From Syncephalis plumigaleata (lineage: Eukaryota > Zoopagomycota > Zoopagomycetes > Zoopagales > Piptocephalidaceae): a stretch of DNA of 34,557 nucleotides. Below the pieces are notes generated by a model. It did no database searches and had not been told where the DNA came from. It worked only from the letters and a program-made list of their open reading frames with translations. Shown piece after piece: positions 31,197 through 34,557 of this stretch; the first letter of the stretch is position 1, and every line of letters begins with the position of its first letter. Where the stretch lies: NCBI GenBank assembly GCA_025201365.1, contig JAIXMF010000126.1:1-34557 (forward strand). The letters are read 5' to 3'. Position numbers and translations under genes: made by a program.

Positions 31197-33198
31197 CTAG
31201 TTTGCCCAGTAGTTTGGTCTTGGTGTTGCTTCTGATACAGTACGTCGATGATTATTATCATTATTACTGCTACCATCGTTTAGAGCAATCTCATCTTGGT
31301 CTTGATTGTTGGTATCATTGGATGTTGAAGCATGCTCAATCTCTTCATTTGTACTCGCAATAGGTGAATGTGATGATGAAGCATTGTCATTATCATGATT
31401 TACAACAGTACTACTAGGTGATGCTGATGCTGATGCACTAGTTGTATTATGATTGCCAGCACGCGCTATCGTGATATCTTGCTTACATATGGGACACTAT
31501 TTAGATCAATGATTAGCTACATGTGATATATTTGTGACATTGTAATAACTTACAAGACGACGTCGTGTAATGAGCCAACGATCCACACAATTGGCATGGA
31601 ATCGATGTCGACATGGCAATAAGCGTAGACGATCACCATCGATAAAGTCCTCCAAACATATCGCGCAACGTCTAGGGAAATCAGTAATGGATTCGGCTTC
31701 GGTTGTCGAGAATGTCACCATAGGAATCTGTCGAACTTGCTCCTCGGCAGCCCGCCAACCATCAAGTCGACGCCACATAGCATGGAGATCCACTCTTAGC
31801 TGGCGTAGTGTACGTCGAGCGTGTTCCGCTGGACTGGCAGCTGGACTAGCAGCTGGCACCCTTGCACCGATCGTATTGGTGGATGCACTACGTGAACTGG
31901 AAAAACGAATGGTAAAGGTGCCTTGTATAACGGGTAAACGTATCGGGCCAAAGATAATGTGCCATGTCGCCCATAATATCGAGAGAACAATGTAGAATAG
32001 TACGCTGTAGAGTAACCAAGTGCCAAGGAATGAATCATACGTAAACCTATCAAACATGTGTATGTATATATGTATTCATTATTAGTTAATAAATACATCT
32101 ACTTATACACGACTACTTCTTGACTTACCATGATGAGAATGTATCTCCTGTAATCTTTACCGTAATGAATGTCGCCTTCGCGGTAGCATGATGTAACAAG
32201 TCACGATAACAACGACGACGTAGGAACACGGCGGGAATTTTTACATCGGATGCATCCACTATCAATAATAGTTGCCTATATATGAGTCTAATCATCATAA
32301 ACATAAGCATAAGCATGCACACTTACCGTCTGCAATCATGGCAATTAGTCCGATTCCTTCATGGTCACCGACAATGACGGCAGAAGCACCAACAGCTTGA
32401 GCATGTCGTATTTTATCTATGAACCCGCAGCCACCACGTTCTATCAATGCAATCCAACCACGAGCAGCTATGGGTTGTGAATGCGATGAATCCATATCGG
32501 CTAAATTGGTGACATGATCTATACCACTATACACTTGATCCACTTCTGCTTGCGTTACTGGATTGCAAGCACGTCGATTCCCTCGTTGAATGAGCTCGAA
32601 TGGTATGAGTGGTCCCTCTACACTGGTGAATGAACGTGACGCTACCATTGTTTCTGCCGATGTCGTTATAGGTGCTGCAGTATTATCATTCGTGCCTGAT
32701 TCAACGGTAGACTCCATTTTTATCATCTTTGACTCATTGTTGTTATTGTATCCAAGTGTAGTTGCCACAATACTCGATGACAATATCCAGTCTACTTGCT
32801 GTTTTAGAGTATCTACTAGTTGTCCACTAGGGAGTAGAAGCTCCTTTGATTTAGTCGTCATCAATTCAACGAGGAACGATAATGTCCAGCTTTCATCTTG
32901 AGTATCACCGCTACGAGGTGCATAAGGCGACACTAATTTCCCGCCAAAACGAGCGGCACAAGACTGGATATTTCATCTATAAGCTATACTATGCGGATAT
33001 ATATATATTCGTTTATTCAAATACTTACAATGTAGCGTTGTTTCGAGTTCTATATAATAGAGAGACAAAGTGTGAATACATATTTTCATTGATATAGAGT
33101 CAAATAACACTTACTACTACTGTAATGTCTGCGTATACGCCAAACGCTATGTTTACAACCAAAAATAAAGCCAAGAATATAGTCCAAATAAACCGCAT
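31197..33198 (-). CDS. PA-TM-RING E3 ubiquitin ligase (RNF13/RNF167/Goliath type)
   Basis: Six exons: 33198-33115, 33049-33029 (a 21-base microexon), 32963-32327, 32258-32129, 32046-31554 and 31496-31197. They join to 554 residues. A signal peptide (about 1-24) precedes ADITVV and AARFGGKL, as in RNF13-like luminal domains. An unusually long Ser/Thr/Asn-rich insert (about 55-160) comes before the PA core (ACNPV at 167-171, [30 protein letters not shown]). One membrane helix lies at about 299-322. The RING-H2 has Cys418, 421, 436, His438, 441, Cys444, 456 and 459; the last pair is supplied by the final exon. An Asn/Ser/His-rich tail follows. The family works on endosomes and lysosomes with a luminal PA domain and cytosolic RING. 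Confidence 0.92.
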
Positions 33199-34557
33199 TG
33201 TCACTTGCTATACTCCACTTGACTAGGAGTATTTAGCGCGTTCAACTAGGATAAATACGGTTTACTTTCTCGTTCTCGTTCTCTCTCTCTATAGTGATAG
33301 TGATAGTGGTGGTAACAACAAGGATAAGACAAGAAAAAAGGATGAGGTTTAATTGTTTAACAATTACCGCTTACTTGGAACAACCTCAAGATGATAGTAC
33401 CAAAATGAAAGCAGTAGCTGCTTTACAATACTACTACTACTAATACTAATACTAATAGTGGTAGCAGTAATATGAGTAGTAAGAGTAAGAGTAGTGCTGG
33501 TAACAAGTATACACACACACGTACGTATACGCTTATACAAACACAAGAGGATAAAGGTGTAAACAAGTTGAGAGGCGATACTGAGAATGAATTGTGGAGG
33601 AAATGGTGACAAGCACTTTTTGGATAACGTATAAATAAATGTAAATAGAAAGACTTGCTTATCGTCTATCGTTAACTATTTAGTGAAACAGACTCAACCG
33701 TGTTTTGACTTTACTCTTACACCATGTTTTATACTAACTTACTGTTATTTATAATTGGGAAATAGATAGATAGGAAGAGAAGACTAAAGTGCCGATATGG
33801 AAGGGGTATTGCTGAGGAGGATATCATTCCTAGTAATCGATCATAGCGACCCTCAATTGTATTTACTTTAAGGAGGCTAGCAACCTACTAGTTTCCAATG
33901 ACTGTAGTCTGGTTGCTTTTTAGTCTTTCTTCCTCCAGGTTAGATAGCAATGTTTGGTAGAATAAGCATATGAATGATAACCGTTTACCATTCACATCAG
34001 TGTGTACCGTCTACAAATGTCACCCTTTAATTTGTTACAAATATATTCTCAATGAGGAATTCACTGTAGTCGTTAGAAGAATGATAAACAAATGCTACAT
34101 GCTGAGAACTGTGCCATGCCAATCAATTTGTATAAAGGCATGGCAATCGACTATTTATTAGCGACTACAGCAATCCAAATGCCGATATACTTCTTGCCTA
34201 GCTTGCCATCGGTCGTTCTCACTCGAATATACTCACTCGTTCATACTTACTGTATTGTTCCATTGCAATTTTGCGCACAGGTGGCGTAATTTGCATTCCT
34301 TGCTTGACTGTCCTGATAGTCGTCGTTCTCATTGATCGTTTTTTGTGTACACTTCCTACAAGTTTCCTTATGAATATATATATATCGATATATAAAAAAC
34401 TAAAACTAAAAACTAAACAGAATATAAATCGTAGACTATAGTTATCTTATTGCAATCGCTTATTGCCAGCTAGTTGGTTTGAAGGGTATAATCGTAAAAG
34501 CATTACGGTAGGTAGCTGCAATCAAAATAATAGTACCTATCCATGGTGGTACACTCT
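33199..34557. other. Right-end intergenic region
   Basis: Bases 33199-33760 are the promoter side of the PA-TM-RING gene, with a CT-rich run (33266-33292) and microsatellites. There is a hairpin-prone stretch at 33879-33919 (agcaacc...ggttgct), a small minus frame at 34219-34332, a 16-bp palindrome tatatatcgatatata (34379-34394), and a 31-codon minus frame open at the right edge (34555-34460, ending FKPTSWQ). None is recognised. Confidence 0.45.
34219..34332 (-). CDS. Possible micro-ORF or first exon, minus strand (37 codons)
   Basis: The frame starts MRTTTIRTVKQGMQ and continues TPPVRKIAMEQY. A good donor (gtaagt) sits right after MEQY, so it could be a first exon. A short downstream stretch in another frame (TTDGKLGKKYIGIWIAVV) looks coding-like but would need an intron of only 29 bases. 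An AT-rich TATA-like block lies about 45-60 bases upstream. The evidence is weak and no family is recognised. Confidence 0.18.
   Translation of the reverse strand: MRTTTIRTVKQGMQITPPVRKIAMEQYSKYERVSIFE

Noticed and set aside
33970-34289. 63- and 65-codon plus frames near the right edge
   Set aside because: No recognisable features; one is partly antisense to a minus-strand candidate.
34460-34555. 31-codon minus frame open at the right edge (ends FKPTSWQ)
   Set aside because: Too short to separate from chance; needs sequence beyond the window.
1-34557. tRNA, rRNA, CRISPR array, transposon ends or viral insertions
   Set aside because: None recognised by eye. No terminal repeats with transposase or reverse transcriptase motifs, no cloverleaf with B-box, and no spaced direct repeats.

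Overview
This is nuclear DNA from an intron-bearing eukaryote. It is fairly AT-rich, with GT-AG introns of mostly 55-85 bases, many microsatellites and ordinary stop codons. The gene set points to an opisthokont. A fungal-looking OFA-family MFS carrier and a cytochrome b561/DUF2427-like membrane protein sit beside genes best known from animals: CYRI/FAM49, Aquarius, RPP14, HLTF with a HIRAN domain, a PX-domain SGK3-type kinase, a PA-TM-RING ligase and a group XII phospholipase A2-like domain. An early-diverging fungus (zygomycete or chytrid grade) or a close unicellular relative fits best. The species cannot be named from the sequence alone.

Layout, left to right. On the minus strand, a multi-pass membrane protein gene runs off the left edge (1-359). 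It is followed by a secreted Cys-rich, Pro/Ser-rich protein (1300-2841). On the plus strand are CYRI (5081-6569, 4 exons) and an OFA-type transporter (9151-11183, 5 exons). Aquarius lies on the minus strand (11556-17492, 24 exons). It is head-to-head with RPP14 (17730-18220, 3 exons, plus) across a 237-base shared promoter. RPP14 converges on an HLTF/Rad5-type translocase (18298-22468, 19 exons, minus) with only 77 bases between the stop codons. Three more minus-strand genes follow: a low-complexity protein with a C-terminal Cys cluster (22822-24768), the SGK3-type kinase (26524-28895) and a PA-TM-RING E3 ligase (31197-33198). The rest is intergenic, rich in simple repeats, with a few possible small genes.

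All exon boundaries were traced by hand. Every model closes in frame, and most agree with remembered family length and motif order. Working themes are splicing (AQR), RNase P/tRNA maturation (RPP14), replication-fork repair (HLTF), Rac1-SCAR/WAVE control (CYRI) and endosomal PI3P/ubiquitin functions (SGK3-like kinase, PA-TM-RING). This is ordinary neighbourhood content, not an operon-like system. The least-described items are the degenerate PLA2 domain, the Cys-cluster protein, the large insert in the kinase C-tail, several possible micro-genes, and a coding-strand CT-rich tract upstream of most genes.
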